A stretch of DNA of 64,000 nt from Mesorhizobium loti R88b. GTDB taxonomy: Bacteria > Pseudomonadota > Alphaproteobacteria > Rhizobiales > Rhizobiaceae. The notes under the pieces are model-generated. The model was given only the letters and a program-made list of their open reading frames with translations, searched no databases and was not told the DNA's origin. A program made the position numbers and the translations under genes. The stretch spans positions 5,891,001-5,955,000 of the forward strand of contig NZ_CP033367.1 of assembly GCF_013170845.1 (NCBI RefSeq), in the 5' to 3' direction. The first letter of the stretch is position 1. Every line of letters starts with the position of its first letter. Of the stretch, positions 26,883-36,421 are shown in pieces.

Positions 26883-28004
26883 ATGGCCAAGATCGAAAAG
26901 ATAGAACTGCGGATGGTGGACCTTGTGCCCAAGGTCAAGCGCACCGATGCCATCCAGAGTTTCGTCAGCCAGGAAACGCCGATCGTCACCATCACCGATT
27001 CCGACGGCGCGGTCGGCACCGGCTACAGCTACACGATCGGCACTGGCGGCTCGTCGGTCATGCGGCTTTTGTCGGACCATCTGGTGCCGCGCCTGATCGG
27101 CCGCGACCCCGACATGATCGAGGCGATCTGGCACGATCTCGAATTCGCCACGCATGCCACCACGATCGGTGCGATCACCGCCATCGCCATCGCCGCGATC
27201 GACACCGCACTTTGGGATCTCAGGGCGAAGAAGCAGAACCTGCCGCTGTGGAAACTGGCCGGCGGCGCCAAGGATCGCTGCCCGCTCTACACGACCGAGG
27301 GCGGCTGGCTGCATATCGAGACGCAGGCGCTGGTCGACGATGCGCTCGCGGCCAAGGCCGAGGGCTTTCGCGGCTCGAAGGTGAAGATCGGCAGGCCGCA
27401 TGGGTCGGAGGATCTGGCGCGGCTGTCGGCGGTGCGCAAGGCTGTCGGTGACGGCTACGAGATCATGACCGACGCCAATCAGGGGTTTTCGGTCGACGAG
27501 GCGATCCGGCGCGCGGCAAGGCTGCGCGAGCTCGACCTCGCCTGGATCGAGGAGCCGCTGCCGGCCGACGACATCGACGGGCACATCAGGCTGTCCAACT
27601 CGACGCCGACGCCGATCGCCATCGGCGAGTCGCTCTATTCCATCCGCCATTTTCGCGAATACATGCAAAAAGGCGCCTGCTCGATCGTGCAGGTCGATGT
27701 CGGCCGCATCGGCGGCATCACGCCTTGGCTCAAGATCGCCCATGCGGCTGAGGCCTTCGACATTCCGGTCTGCCCGCATTTCCTGATGGAACTGCATGTC
27801 AGCCTGACCTGCGCTGTTCAGAACGGCCGATATGTCGAGTACATTCCGCAACTCGATGCGTTGACCGGCAAGCACATGCGCATCGAGGATGGGCATGCGC
27901 TTGCGCCAAACGAGCCCGGCCTCGGCATCGATTGGGACTGGGACGCGGTCAAGGCCATGAGCATCGCCGAATTCACCACGGCGATCACCAAACAGGGGAA
28001 CTGA
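26883..28004 (+). CDS. Mandelate racemase/muconate lactonizing enzyme family dehydratase
   Basis: 373 residues of the enolase superfamily. The mandelate-racemase subgroup catalytic set is present: K166 and K168 in GSKVKIG, metal ligands D197 (TDANQ), E223 (IEEP) and E249 (IGES), and the D272/H299 dyad (VDVGRIGG, CPHF). Such enzymes dehydrate sugar acids (fuconate, rhamnonate, galactarate and so on) to 2-keto-3-deoxy acids, or racemise. With a mutarotase and a dehydrogenase in the operon, a sugar-acid dehydratase is the best call; the substrate is open. Confidence 0.85.
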   Translation: MAKIEKIELRMVDLVPKVKRTDAIQSFVSQETPIVTITDSDGAVGTGYSYTIGTGGSSVMRLLSDHLVPRLIGRDPDMIEAIWHDLEFATHATTIGAITAIAIAAIDTALWDLRAKKQNLPLWKLAGGAKDRCPLYTTEGGWLHIETQALVDDALAAKAEGFRGSKVKIGRPHGSEDLARLSAVRKAVGDGYEIMTDANQGFSVDEAIRRAARLRELDLAWIEEPLPADDIDGHIRLSNSTPTPIAIGESLYSIRHFREYMQKGACSIVQVDVGRIGGITPWLKIAHAAEAFDIPVCPHFLMELHVSLTCAVQNGRYVEYIPQLDALTGKHMRIEDGHALAPNEPGLGIDWDWDAVKAMSIAEFTTAITKQGN

Positions 28005-28005
28005 T

Positions 28006-28335
28006 ATGCAGCGGATGGGGATGATTCTCGGGCTGAAGCCTGAAAAGGTGGCGGAGTATGTCCGCCTCCATGCCGCCGTCTGGCCGGACGTGCTGACCAT
28101 GATCTCGGCCTGCAACATCAAGAATTATTCGATCTATCTGAAGCGGCCCGAGAACCTGTTGTTTTCCACCTTCGAATACCACGGCACCGACTATGCGGCC
28201 GACATGGCCAAGATGGCTGCCGACCCCAGGACGCAGGAATGGTGGGCTGTCTGCATGCCATGCCAGGAGCCGCTGGCGACCCGCAAGGAGGGCGAATGGT
28301 GGGCTGACATGGACGAAGTCTTCCATCATGACTGA
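28006..28335 (+). CDS. L-rhamnose mutarotase family protein
   Basis: 109 residues, the usual length of RhaM. The family signature RLHAAVWPDVLTMISACNIK contains H22, the position of the catalytic His in E. coli RhaM. The Trp pair in TQEWWAVCMP and the C-terminal [15 protein letters not shown] also match. It interconverts sugar anomers, likely of a 6-deoxy or related sugar brought in by this transporter. It begins one base after the dehydratase stop and overlaps the next gene by eight bases. Confidence 0.85.
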   Translation: MQRMGMILGLKPEKVAEYVRLHAAVWPDVLTMISACNIKNYSIYLKRPENLLFSTFEYHGTDYAADMAKMAADPRTQEWWAVCMPCQEPLATRKEGEWWADMDEVFHHD

Positions 28336-29404
28336 GGGCGGTTTCGACCCTAGCTCGCTCATCCAGTCCTGGCCCAGACCCTCGAAGCCTCGGCCGATCG
28401 TCACTTTCGGCGCCGGGTCGATCGTCGGCGACGCGCATTTCCCGGCCTACCGGAAGGCAGGGTTTCCGGTTGCCGGTCTCTATGATCCGGACGAGGCCAA
28501 GGCACGGACACTGGCCGAGACATGGGGCGTGACGGCATTCCGCTCGGTCGACGAAGCCACAGCCGTCAAGGATGCGATCTTCGATCTGGCGACGCCGCCG
28601 GGACGGCACGCCCAAATCCTGAGAGCCTTGCCCGATGGTTCGGTCGCACTGATCCAGAAACCGATGGGTAACTACCTCGGCGAGGCGACCGAGATCCTCG
28701 AAATCTGCCGCGCCAAAGAGCTCAAGGCGGCCGTGAATTTCCAGCTCCGCTTTGCGCCGATGATGCTGGCGCTCAAGGACGCCATCGCCAAGGGCTGGCT
28801 GGGCGAAGTTGTCGACTTCGACGCCTGGCTGGCGCTGGCGACGCCATGGGAGCTGTGGGAGTTCCTGCTCAAGGCACCGCGTGTCGAGATCGCCATGCAC
28901 TCGATCCACTATATCGACCTCATCCGGCAGTTGCTTGGCGACCCCAAGGGCATCCACGCCAAGACGCTTGGCCATCCCAACCACAAGGTTGCGCAGACGC
29001 GCACCAGCGCCATTCTCGACTATGGCGACACGGTGCGCTGCGCGCTGTCGATCAACCACGACCACAAATTCGGCCGCCGGCACCAGGCCTGCGAGTTCCG
29101 CATCTGCGGCACAGAGGGTGCTGCCTATCTCAAGCTCGGCCTCAACCTTGACTATCCCCGGGGTGAGCCGGATATTCTGGAAATCTATCCGAAGGGCGGG
29201 ACAGACTGGATTACCGTGCCGCTCGCGGGCGAATGGTTCCCTGACGCCTTCGTCGGGCGCATGGCGAATGTGCAGCGCTTTGCTTCGGGCGAAGACGATG
29301 CGTTGATCAGTTCGGTTGAGGACGCCTGGAGCACCATGGCGCTGGTCGAAGCAGCCTATCGTTCGAGTGCGGCACCAGCGACGCCGATCGCGGAAAGACC
29401 CTGA
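28328..29404 (+). CDS. Gfo/Idh/MocA family NAD(P)-dependent oxidoreductase
   Basis: 358 residues. The Rossmann motif is [15 protein letters not shown] near residue 27, and the family's EKP motif appears as QKP with K111 conserved (LIQKPMGNY). The C-terminal Gfo/Idh sheet domain follows. It would oxidise a sugar to its lactone or keto form. The ATG at 28328 overlaps the mutarotase gene by eight bases; the frame extends further upstream only as a shadow of that gene. Confidence 0.85.
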   Translation: MTEGGFDPSSLIQSWPRPSKPRPIVTFGAGSIVGDAHFPAYRKAGFPVAGLYDPDEAKARTLAETWGVTAFRSVDEATAVKDAIFDLATPPGRHAQILRALPDGSVALIQKPMGNYLGEATEILEICRAKELKAAVNFQLRFAPMMLALKDAIAKGWLGEVVDFDAWLALATPWELWEFLLKAPRVEIAMHSIHYIDLIRQLLGDPKGIHAKTLGHPNHKVAQTRTSAILDYGDTVRCALSINHDHKFGRRHQACEFRICGTEGAAYLKLGLNLDYPRGEPDILEIYPKGGTDWITVPLAGEWFPDAFVGRMANVQRFASGEDDALISSVEDAWSTMALVEAAYRSSAAPATPIAERP

Positions 29405-29850
29405 TGGAACAGATCACCTATTTCGAGGATTACGAGATCGGCTCGTCGCGACTGACCAGCGGCCGCACCATCACCGAGACCGACTTTATCGTCCATGCCG
29501 GGCACACCGGCGACTTCTTTCCGCACCATATGGATGCCGAGTACATGAAGACGACGCCGTTCGGCCAGCGCATCGCGCATGGCACGCTGGTGTTCTCGGT
29601 CGGCATCGGGCTGACGGCAAGCATCGTCAACCCCGTCGCCTTTTCCTACGGCTACGATCGGCTGCGCTTCATCGCGCCGGTGTTCATCGGCGACACGATC
29701 CGCACGCGCACCACCATCACGGCCAAGGAGGACGATCCCAAGCGACCGGGTTCAGGACGGGTGATCGAGCGCTGCGAAGTCATCAATCAGCGCAATGAGG
29801 TGGTGCTGGCGGCCGACCACATCTACATCGTCGAACGCAAGCCGGCCTGA
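29404..29850 (+). CDS. MaoC-like acyl dehydratase, canonical active site
   Basis: 148 residues, single hot-dog domain. The D-x4-H dyad is present in [13 protein letters not shown], followed by [38 protein letters not shown] is nearly the same as in the MaoC gene at 17756, so the two are paralogues 11 kb apart. Its ATG overlaps the oxidoreductase stop (TGATG), placing it firmly in the sugar operon. A CoA-ester hydratase at the end of a sugar-acid pathway is unusual; a non-CoA dehydratase role is possible. Confidence 0.85.
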   Translation: MEQITYFEDYEIGSSRLTSGRTITETDFIVHAGHTGDFFPHHMDAEYMKTTPFGQRIAHGTLVFSVGIGLTASIVNPVAFSYGYDRLRFIAPVFIGDTIRTRTTITAKEDDPKRPGSGRVIERCEVINQRNEVVLAADHIYIVERKPA

Positions 29851-29861
29851 GGCAGTGTCTG

Positions 29862-30659
29862 CTACGCGCCGGTGGCGCGCTTGGTGATACGCTCCAGCCC
29901 AAGCAGCAGGACCAGCGTCGCCGCCACCAGCATCATGGTGAGTGCGGCGCCGGCAAAGATGTCGCCACGGTCGGTGAGGCTGAAGATCGACACCGGCAGC
30001 GTCACCCAGCCCGGTGGATAAACCATGACGGTGGCGCCGAGTTCGCCCATGGACAGCGCGAAGCTCAGGCCGAAAGCGGCGACCAGATAGGGTGCGAGCA
30101 GCGGCAGCGTGACGTGCCAGAGCCGGTAGGTGGGCCGCGCGCCGAGGCTCGACGCCACTTGCTCGAAGTCGGGCGACTGACGTGCCAGGCCAGCCGAGAC
30201 ATTGCCGAAGGTGAAGGCCGAAATCAGCACGAAATGCGCGATCATGACAATCGCGATCGTGCCGTTGAGTAGCAGCGGCGGATGGCTGAAGGCGACCAGC
30301 AAGCCGAGGCCGACAGACACCGAAGGCACCGCGCTGGGGATGAAGAACAGCAGGCCCAGCAGCCGCTTCAAGGCAGGCCCTTGAAGGCGCAGCGACAAGG
30401 CCGCCCAGGTGCCGCTGACCAGCGCCAGCGCGCTGGCCAGGAAGCCAGTGATCAGGCTCGACTTGACCGAGTTCCACGCCGCCCCGCGCACGACATCGGT
30501 GTAGTGCTCCGTCGTCAAACCATTGGGCAGCACGCCGTTCCACTGATCGGCAAGGCTGGACAACAGTATGACCGCCAGCGGCGCCAGGAACAGCACACCG
30601 AAGATCAGCGCGAACAGCACCCACAACGCGATGCGACCAGGGCGCGACCAGACCAGCAT
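29862..30659 (-). CDS. phnV: 2-aminoethylphosphonate ABC transporter permease PhnV
   Basis: 265 residues with about six membrane spans (first: IALWVLFALIFGVLFLAPLA). It contains an EAA-like loop in FEQVASSLGARPTYRLWHVT. It is the last gene of the leftward phnSTUV unit and starts two bases after phnU. A small hairpin (CGCGCC-GGT-GGCGCG, 29865-29879) lies at its end, facing the convergent sugar operon 11 bases away. The name rests on cluster context and resemblance to the AEP transporter. Confidence 0.8.
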   Translation of the reverse strand: MLVWSRPGRIALWVLFALIFGVLFLAPLAVILLSSLADQWNGVLPNGLTTEHYTDVVRGAAWNSVKSSLITGFLASALALVSGTWAALSLRLQGPALKRLLGLLFFIPSAVPSVSVGLGLLVAFSHPPLLLNGTIAIVMIAHFVLISAFTFGNVSAGLARQSPDFEQVASSLGARPTYRLWHVTLPLLAPYLVAAFGLSFALSMGELGATVMVYPPGWVTLPVSIFSLTDRGDIFAGAALTMMLVAATLVLLLGLERITKRATGA

Positions 30660-30661
30660 GG

Positions 30662-31519
30662 CTAGACTCCCAACCGGCCGGCGGCGAAACGGTAAAGGCC
30701 GAACAGGCCGAGCGACAGCGCGATGTTGACCACGGCGATGATGCAGGCGACCTGATAGGCCGATTCCTGGATCGCCTTGCCATAGATCAGCAGCGGCAGC
30801 GTGATGACGCCCTTGGCGCCGATGAACAGCACGATGCCGAATTCATTGACGGTCAAAAGCAGGCAGAGGCTGCCGCCGGCGATGAGTGCCGGAATTGCGG
30901 CGGGCAGGATGACCTGACGGACGATGCGGAACGGGCGCGCGCCAAGCACGCTTGCGGCTTCGATCTGGCCGCGATCGACCAGCGAAAACGCGGCAAGCAA
31001 CGGCCGCAGGATGAAGGGCGTGTAGACGGTGACCTCGGCCAGCACCACACCCCAGGTCGAATAGAGGAAATCGACCGGCGGCAGCGGCAGCGAGAAGGTC
31101 TCCATCAAGCTGGCATTGAGCATGCCGGCCGAGCCGTAGAGGAAGGTGAAGGCGAGCGTCACCAGGAAGGTCGGCAACGCGATGAACGTGTCGATCAGCC
31201 GGGCGATGAAACCGCTGCCAGGGAACGGCACAAAGGCAAGGATGAGCGCCAGCACGAGGCCGACGATCAGGCATCCGGCCGTGGCGGAAACCGAGATCGT
31301 CACCGTGTTGATCAGCGCGTTGAGGAAGAAGCGCGAATGCAGGACGCGGATGATCTCGGCGGCATTGGCGACGCCGCTGTCGTCGAGGAAGGCCTGCCGG
31401 GCAATCAGCGCCAGCGGATAGAAGAACAGCAGCGCCAGCAGGGCCGCCGGCGGCACGATCCAGAATTTGCCGGGTTCCCGTCTGATCGCCGGCGCGCGAA
31501 GTGCGACCGCCTCAGACAC
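30662..31519 (-). CDS. phnU: 2-aminoethylphosphonate ABC transporter permease PhnU
   Basis: 285 residues, first span near WIVPPAALLALLFFYPLAL, and the loop IEAASVLGARPFRIVRQVIL. I place the start at GTG 31519 (VSEAVALRAP), which overlaps the ATPase stop by eight bases; the frame is open further upstream but only inside phnT. It forms the channel with PhnV. Confidence 0.8.
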   Translation of the reverse strand: MSEAVALRAPAIRREPGKFWIVPPAALLALLFFYPLALIARQAFLDDSGVANAAEIIRVLHSRFFLNALINTVTISVSATAGCLIVGLVLALILAFVPFPGSGFIARLIDTFIALPTFLVTLAFTFLYGSAGMLNASLMETFSLPLPPVDFLYSTWGVVLAEVTVYTPFILRPLLAAFSLVDRGQIEAASVLGARPFRIVRQVILPAAIPALIAGGSLCLLLTVNEFGIVLFIGAKGVITLPLLIYGKAIQESAYQVACIIAVVNIALSLGLFGLYRFAAGRLGV

Positions 31520-32657
31520 CGGCGTCTTCCGGAAGCAGCGACGTGTCGGCGGGCGAGAAGAACAGCGGCACCTTGGTGCCAGGTTCTGGCAATTCGATCG
31601 GCAGTTTCGTTGCCGAGACGCGCACCGGCGTGCCATCGACGTCGAGCACGAGGTGGGTGAGCTCACCCTGCCAGTGCACTTCCCTCAACGTGCCGATGAT
31701 GCGGTTGGTGTGCTCGCTGTCGGCCGTCAGGCTGAGATGCTGCGGCCTGATGCAGAGCAGGCTCTTGTCGCCGGCCTTTTCGTCACGACCGGCGCCTGTC
31801 AGCACCACATCACCATGCCTTGCCTTGGCAAAGCCCTTGGACCCGGCCGCCTCGGCAACGGTTACCGGCAGCAGGTTGGCACGGCCGAGGAATTCGGCGG
31901 TGAAGCGGTTTGGCGGGCGGCGGTAGAGTTCCGTCGTTGGTCCATGCGAACAGACCCTGCCGTCGCGCATGATGGCGATCTTGTCGGCGAGCGTGAGCGC
32001 TTCCGTCTGGTCGTGGGTGACATAGAGGATGGTCAGGCCCGGCAGGCTGCGGTGCAGGCGAGCGATCTCCTCGACCATGTTGCGGCGGATCTGCGCGTCG
32101 AGCGCCGACAGCGGCTCATCGAGCAGGAGCACGCGCGGCCGCACGGCCAGTGCCCTGGCGATCGCGACACGCTGCTGCTGGCCGCCCGAAAGCTCGCGTG
32201 GATAACGCCGGGCAAAAGTCGCCATGCCGACGGTGGCGAGCGCGTCCTTGACCCGCTCGGCGATCAGCGCCTTGTCGGCGCCTTGTGCCCTGAGGCCGAA
32301 GGCAACATTGTCTTCGACCCGCATATGTGGAAACAGCGCGTAATTCTGCACCACCATGCCGAGGCCACGCTCGTAGGGTGGCAGATCGGTCACGTCGGTG
32401 GCGCCGATGCGGATGCGGCCGCTTGCCGGCCGCACGAAGCCGGCCACGGCGCGCAGGGCTGTCGTCTTGCCGGAGCCGGACGGGCCGATCATCGCCAGGA
32501 TTTCACCGGGCGCGATATCCAGGGTCAGCGGATGCAGGACGACATGGGAGCCGTAGGCGACGCTGACCTTGTCGAAGTGGACATTGGAACCGGCGCCGCG
32601 AATTTTCGCGGCGTCGATATCCATGACACTGGTACCAGTAAAGGCGACAGCCGACAT
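31512..32657 (-). CDS. phnT: 2-aminoethylphosphonate ABC transporter ATP-binding protein PhnT
   Basis: 381 residues. Walker A GPSGSGKTT, signature LSGGQQQRVAIARAL, Walker B VLLLDEPLSALD, switch VTHDQTEALTLAD, and a C-terminal TOBE domain. The ATG at 32657 is chosen for GGAGG eight bases upstream. It energises uptake of AEP with PhnU and PhnV. Confidence 0.85.
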   Translation of the reverse strand: MSAVAFTGTSVMDIDAAKIRGAGSNVHFDKVSVAYGSHVVLHPLTLDIAPGEILAMIGPSGSGKTTALRAVAGFVRPASGRIRIGATDVTDLPPYERGLGMVVQNYALFPHMRVEDNVAFGLRAQGADKALIAERVKDALATVGMATFARRYPRELSGGQQQRVAIARALAVRPRVLLLDEPLSALDAQIRRNMVEEIARLHRSLPGLTILYVTHDQTEALTLADKIAIMRDGRVCSHGPTTELYRRPPNRFTAEFLGRANLLPVTVAEAAGSKGFAKARHGDVVLTGAGRDEKAGDKSLLCIRPQHLSLTADSEHTNRIIGTLREVHWQGELTHLVLDVDGTPVRVSATKLPIELPEPGTKVPLFFSPADTSLLPEDAGV

Positions 32658-32689
32658 GGCTTGGTCCTCCGGATTTCTGTCCTCGGGTG

Positions 32690-33721
32690 TCAGCTTCCGG
32701 TCGCCTCGTTCCACTTCTTGACGTAGTCGGGCAGCTTGCTCAGAGCCTCGTCCCAATTTGGCGACCAGATGGTCAGACCCTTCATGGCTTCCTGCAGCTT
32801 GGCGAAGTTGGCATCGGACGGTGTCACGTCCTTGCGGGCAGGTACGCCGATGGCAATGGAGCTTACGGTCGACTGAGCTTCCTTGGAGAGCAGGAAGTCG
32901 ATCAGCTTCTTGCCGTTGTCGGCATTGGGCGCACCGGTGACCAAGCCGATTTCATAGGGCAGCGCGAAGGTGGAGCGCACGCCGTCCGGGCCGGCCGGCC
33001 AGAAAACCTTGATGTTCGGATTGCCGGCCATCTGCGACATGTTCATCTGCAGATCGCCATTGGCGACATGCAGTTCGCCCTTGTTGACCAGAGCGGTCAG
33101 CTTGCCGGTCGAGGCGGACGGGCCGACATTGTTGTCCTGCAGCTTCTTCATGAATGCGAAGCCGGCATCCTCGCCGCCGAAGGCATGGATGATCTGCAGC
33201 ATGACGGCGGTGCCGTCACCGGCCTGGCCGGGGGTCGAATACTGGATCTTGCCCTTGAACTTGGGGTCCAGCAGATCGTCGTAGCTCTTCGGCGCTTCCG
33301 AAAGCACGGCGCTGTTGTAGATGAAGTTCATGTAGTTGTTGACGACAGGACGGTACTTGTCGGTGCCGCCATCGATCTGGTCAGCGCCTTCCGGCTTGTA
33401 GTCCTGCAGCAGGCCGTCAGCTGCGGCGCGCTGGACGAAGGGCGGCAAGGTCACCAGCACGTCGGCCTGCGGGTTGGACTTTTCCTTGGCGACGCGCTCG
33501 ACGACGCCGCCCGAGCCTGCCTCGATATACTGCACGGTGATGCCGGTGGCCTTGGTGAAGGCGGCGAATTCGGTCTCGTACCAGCTGCCATTGCCGTCAT
33601 GCAGGCCATCGGCGGAATAGATGGTCACGACGCCGTCGGCAAGCGCTGGTGCGACGAGGGCCGACGACGCCAGCAGCGACGCGGCGAAGGTCATGGCTAT
33701 GGTTACATTTCGCGATTTCAT
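32690..33721 (-). CDS. phnS: 2-aminoethylphosphonate ABC transporter substrate-binding protein PhnS
   Basis: 343 residues. Signal peptide [20 protein letters not shown] with cleavage near ALA-DGVV. The mature N terminus, [20 protein letters not shown], is characteristic of AEP binding proteins of the iron-type (family 1) fold. It starts the transporter operon; a 25-base motif shared with the phnW and regulator promoters lies 126 bases upstream, suggesting common control. Confidence 0.87.
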   Translation of the reverse strand: MKSRNVTIAMTFAASLLASSALVAPALADGVVTIYSADGLHDGNGSWYETEFAAFTKATGITVQYIEAGSGGVVERVAKEKSNPQADVLVTLPPFVQRAAADGLLQDYKPEGADQIDGGTDKYRPVVNNYMNFIYNSAVLSEAPKSYDDLLDPKFKGKIQYSTPGQAGDGTAVMLQIIHAFGGEDAGFAFMKKLQDNNVGPSASTGKLTALVNKGELHVANGDLQMNMSQMAGNPNIKVFWPAGPDGVRSTFALPYEIGLVTGAPNADNGKKLIDFLLSKEAQSTVSSIAIGVPARKDVTPSDANFAKLQEAMKGLTIWSPNWDEALSKLPDYVKKWNEATGS

Positions 33722-33846
33722 GGATCAGTTCCCCTGTGATTGATGGCACATTCTGCGATGCACTAGGACCGACCGGCTTCGTGTCTCTGGCGGACGTTGA
33801 GCCGATTGGATGTCGTCGTTGTGACAACTCTGGGGATTGGCGATCG

Positions 33847-33871
33847 ATAAGTAAAATCTATTTATTTTATG
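33847..33871. promoter_or_regulatory. Putative AEP-responsive LysR box upstream of phnS
   Basis: AT-rich 25-mer starting ATAAGTAAAATC and ending TTATTTTATG. It matches the box at 42514-42538 at 17 of 25 positions and the one at 40656-40680 at 16. It sits in the 255-base gap 33722-33976, which otherwise holds no gene. Confidence 0.5.
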
Positions 33872-33976
33872 ACAGAAAAGCTTCTGCTGATATTTGTCAT
33901 GGAACTGTCGCATCCCTGTCGTGGGTGTTATTGCCGCTCCACGCAAGGCGTCTATCAATTTGAAAAATAAAGACTA

Positions 33977-34987
33977 TCAGCTGAACATAACGCCAGCCGT
34001 CTGCACCCGCAAACGCGGGTCGTGCGAGCGAACGGTCACCGGCCGGCCGTCGAGGATCTCGAAACAGCGGGCGAGCGTGTCGTCCTCGAGCCGGCGCATC
34101 GCCTCATGCGTGAAGAAGGTGAGATGCGGAAACAGGATCACATTGTCGCGATCGAAAAGCGCACTCATCGGGTGGCCTGACCTGGCCAGTGGCTCGACCG
34201 AATAGACGTCGAGCCCGGCGCCGCCAATGCGCCCGGCAACGATCGCCTCGACAAGTGCCACCTCATCGATCAGCGCGCCGCGCGACACATTGACGATGAT
34301 GGCGGAGGGCTTCAGGCAGGCGAGTTCCGCCTTGCCGATCAGGCCGCGGGTCTTGTCATTGAGCACGCAATGGAGGGAAACGAAGTCGCAGACACGCAGC
34401 ATGGCCTGAAGATCGTCGACCTTCTCTATACCTGCGGTATCCATCGTTACGGCACCGACACCGGGATCGAAGCCGAGAACCCGGGCGCGAAACCCTTGGC
34501 CTGCCATGCGCGCCATGCTGCGGCCGATCTTGCCGCAGCCAACGAGGCCGAGCGTGGCGCCGGAAATGTCACGCCCCAGCCAGCGTTGCGCGGGCCAGAT
34601 CCAGCCATCGCTCGACACCGCCGCCGTAATGGCCGGCAGCCGCTTGGCCAGCGCGATCATCAGGGCGAAAGCACCTTCGGCGACAGTCTCCTCGGCATAT
34701 TCAGGCACGTTGACAACGGGAATGCCGCGCCGCATCGCGGCAGGGATGTCGATGGCATCGACGCCGACGCCATATTTGACGATGCCCTTCAATTTCGGCG
34801 CTGCGTCGATCATCCGCGCGGTGATCGGCGTGTAGCACATCAAAAGAAGATCGGCGTCGGCGACCGCGGCGATGAGATCGGCCTCGGGGATGCCATCCGG
34901 CAGCGTCAACAGTTCGACGCCTCTCGCCCGCAGACCGGCGTCGATCCCTGGACACTCGAGTTCCCTGTCGGTGCGGACGGCCTTCAT
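33977..34987 (-). CDS. D-isomer-specific 2-hydroxyacid dehydrogenase, role in phosphonate cluster unknown
   Basis: 336 residues. The Rossmann motif is LGLVGCGKIGRSMARMAGQG, and the catalytic Arg (NVSRGALIDE), Glu (DVYSVEPL) and His (FPHLTFFTHEAM) are visible. It begins two bases after the pbfA stop, so it is co-transcribed with AEP genes. No established step of AEP or hydroxy-AEP breakdown needs this enzyme. It could reduce or oxidise a phosphonate with an alpha-hydroxy group, or recycle pyruvate or glyoxylate; this is speculation. Confidence 0.85.
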   Translation of the reverse strand: MKAVRTDRELECPGIDAGLRARGVELLTLPDGIPEADLIAAVADADLLLMCYTPITARMIDAAPKLKGIVKYGVGVDAIDIPAAMRRGIPVVNVPEYAEETVAEGAFALMIALAKRLPAITAAVSSDGWIWPAQRWLGRDISGATLGLVGCGKIGRSMARMAGQGFRARVLGFDPGVGAVTMDTAGIEKVDDLQAMLRVCDFVSLHCVLNDKTRGLIGKAELACLKPSAIIVNVSRGALIDEVALVEAIVAGRIGGAGLDVYSVEPLARSGHPMSALFDRDNVILFPHLTFFTHEAMRRLEDDTLARCFEILDGRPVTVRSHDPRLRVQTAGVMFS

Positions 34988-34989
34988 GG

Positions 34990-36351
34990 TCAGGCCGCCA
35001 GCACGGCGGCCTCGACAATGTCGAGCGCGCGGTCGAGATCAGTCTTCGAAATGACCAGCGGCGGCGACAGCGTCAGCACATTGCCCTGGCTGATCTTGAA
35101 GCTCAGGCCTTGTTCAAGGCACGTGTAGAAGACGCGCTCGGCCAATTCGCGCGCTGGCTGACGCGTGGCGCGATCCTCGACGAGTTCGACGCCGACCATC
35201 AGCCCCCTGCCCCTGACATCGCCGACATGAGGCGAGCGCGCCATCAGGTCCTGCATGCGTCCGAGCATATGCCTGCCGAGTTCAGCCGCGCGTTCGACCA
35301 GCCCTTCCTCCAGGATGATGTCGATGGTGGTCAGGGCGGCGCGCGTCGTCACCGGGTTCTTCTCATGGGTGTAGTGACCAATGGCGAAGCCACCGGTGAC
35401 GTCGAGGTCGCGGCGCGCGATGACGGCGGCGATCGGCAAAATGCCGCCGCCCAGCGACTTGCCAAGCACGACGATGTCTGGTGTCACGCCATCATGCTCA
35501 TGGGCGAAGAACTTTCCGGTCTTGCCGAGACCGGTCGGGATCTCGTCGAAGATCAGCAGCGTGCCGTGCCGGTCGCAGGCCTCGCGCACCCGCTTCCAGA
35601 AGCCAGGCGGCGGTGGATTGGGCGTCGCCCGCATCGGCTCGGCGACGACCGCCGCGACATCCTGCTCGCGGCCCAGCACATAGGCTATCATATTGGCGCA
35701 AGCGAGCCCCGACGCTTCCAGGGAATCGTGGCCGTATGGACAGCGATAGCCGTCCCATGGCGCGACATGCTCGGTTCCGGTCATCATCGGGCCGGCAATA
35801 TGTGAGCGGAAGGTCGCCTCGCCGCCGACGCTTGCGGCGCCGAAGCCGGCACCATGAAACGCATCCCAGAACGACACCGTCTTGAAGCGGCCGGTCGCGG
35901 CACGCGCGATCTTCAGCGCCACCTCGATGGCGTCAGAGCCGCCGGTGGTGAACAGCACCTTGCCGAGATCGCCGGGCGCCAGTGCCGCCAGCTTTTCCGC
36001 CAGTTCGACCGCCGGCTCGCAGGTGAAGCGGCGCGGCGCAAAGCAGAGGTCGTCGAGCTGCTTCTTGATCGCAGCGACCAGTCTGGGATGGCCGTAGCCG
36101 AGGTGGTGCACGCTGTTGCCATGGAAATCCATGAAGCGGCGCCCGGCGGTGTCCTCGATCCAGATGCCTTCAGCCTTGGCGATGGTCGAAAGACAGGGGC
36201 TGGACAGGCTCTGGTGCATGAAGGCCGCCGCGTCGCGGTCGAGCAGGCCTCGGATGTGGGGATCACTTTGGCCGGCGTCCCAGCGACTGCGTGCGGCCGT
36301 CGTGTTGGAATCGCCCTCGGTGTGCACAAGCTCAGATATCGCGGCCATCAT
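34990..36351 (-). CDS. pbfA: (R)-1-hydroxy-2-aminoethylphosphonate ammonia-lyase (PbfA-like PLP enzyme)
   Basis: 453 residues, class III aminotransferase fold. PLP Lys is in VVLGKSLGGGILP and the Asp in LLIFDEIPTGLGKTG. It resembles PbfA, the PLP-dependent lyase that converts (R)-1-hydroxy-AEP to phosphonoacetaldehyde and ammonia, funnelling hydroxy-AEP into the phnY step. Its position between phnY and the hydroxyacid dehydrogenase, with phnW elsewhere in the same cluster, favours this over a second AEP transaminase. The start is ATG 36351 or 36348; GGAG precedes both. Confidence 0.78.
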   Translation of the reverse strand: MMAAISELVHTEGDSNTTAARSRWDAGQSDPHIRGLLDRDAAAFMHQSLSSPCLSTIAKAEGIWIEDTAGRRFMDFHGNSVHHLGYGHPRLVAAIKKQLDDLCFAPRRFTCEPAVELAEKLAALAPGDLGKVLFTTGGSDAIEVALKIARAATGRFKTVSFWDAFHGAGFGAASVGGEATFRSHIAGPMMTGTEHVAPWDGYRCPYGHDSLEASGLACANMIAYVLGREQDVAAVVAEPMRATPNPPPPGFWKRVREACDRHGTLLIFDEIPTGLGKTGKFFAHEHDGVTPDIVVLGKSLGGGILPIAAVIARRDLDVTGGFAIGHYTHEKNPVTTRAALTTIDIILEEGLVERAAELGRHMLGRMQDLMARSPHVGDVRGRGLMVGVELVEDRATRQPARELAERVFYTCLEQGLSFKISQGNVLTLSPPLVISKTDLDRALDIVEAAVLAA

Positions 36352-36421
36352 GGTCTCCGAAACGCGAATGAGGGAGCGTCGAAACGCCCCCTCGGTTGGT
36401 CTGCCAGTTGGTTTGATCCTG

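Noticed and set aside
26631..28121. 496-codon open frame on the minus strand
   Set aside because: Antisense to the enolase-superfamily gene, whose catalytic residues are intact.
34990..36351. Generic 4-aminobutyrate or acetylornithine aminotransferase call
   Set aside because: Placement between phnY and other AEP genes favours the PbfA-type lyase; still short of proof.
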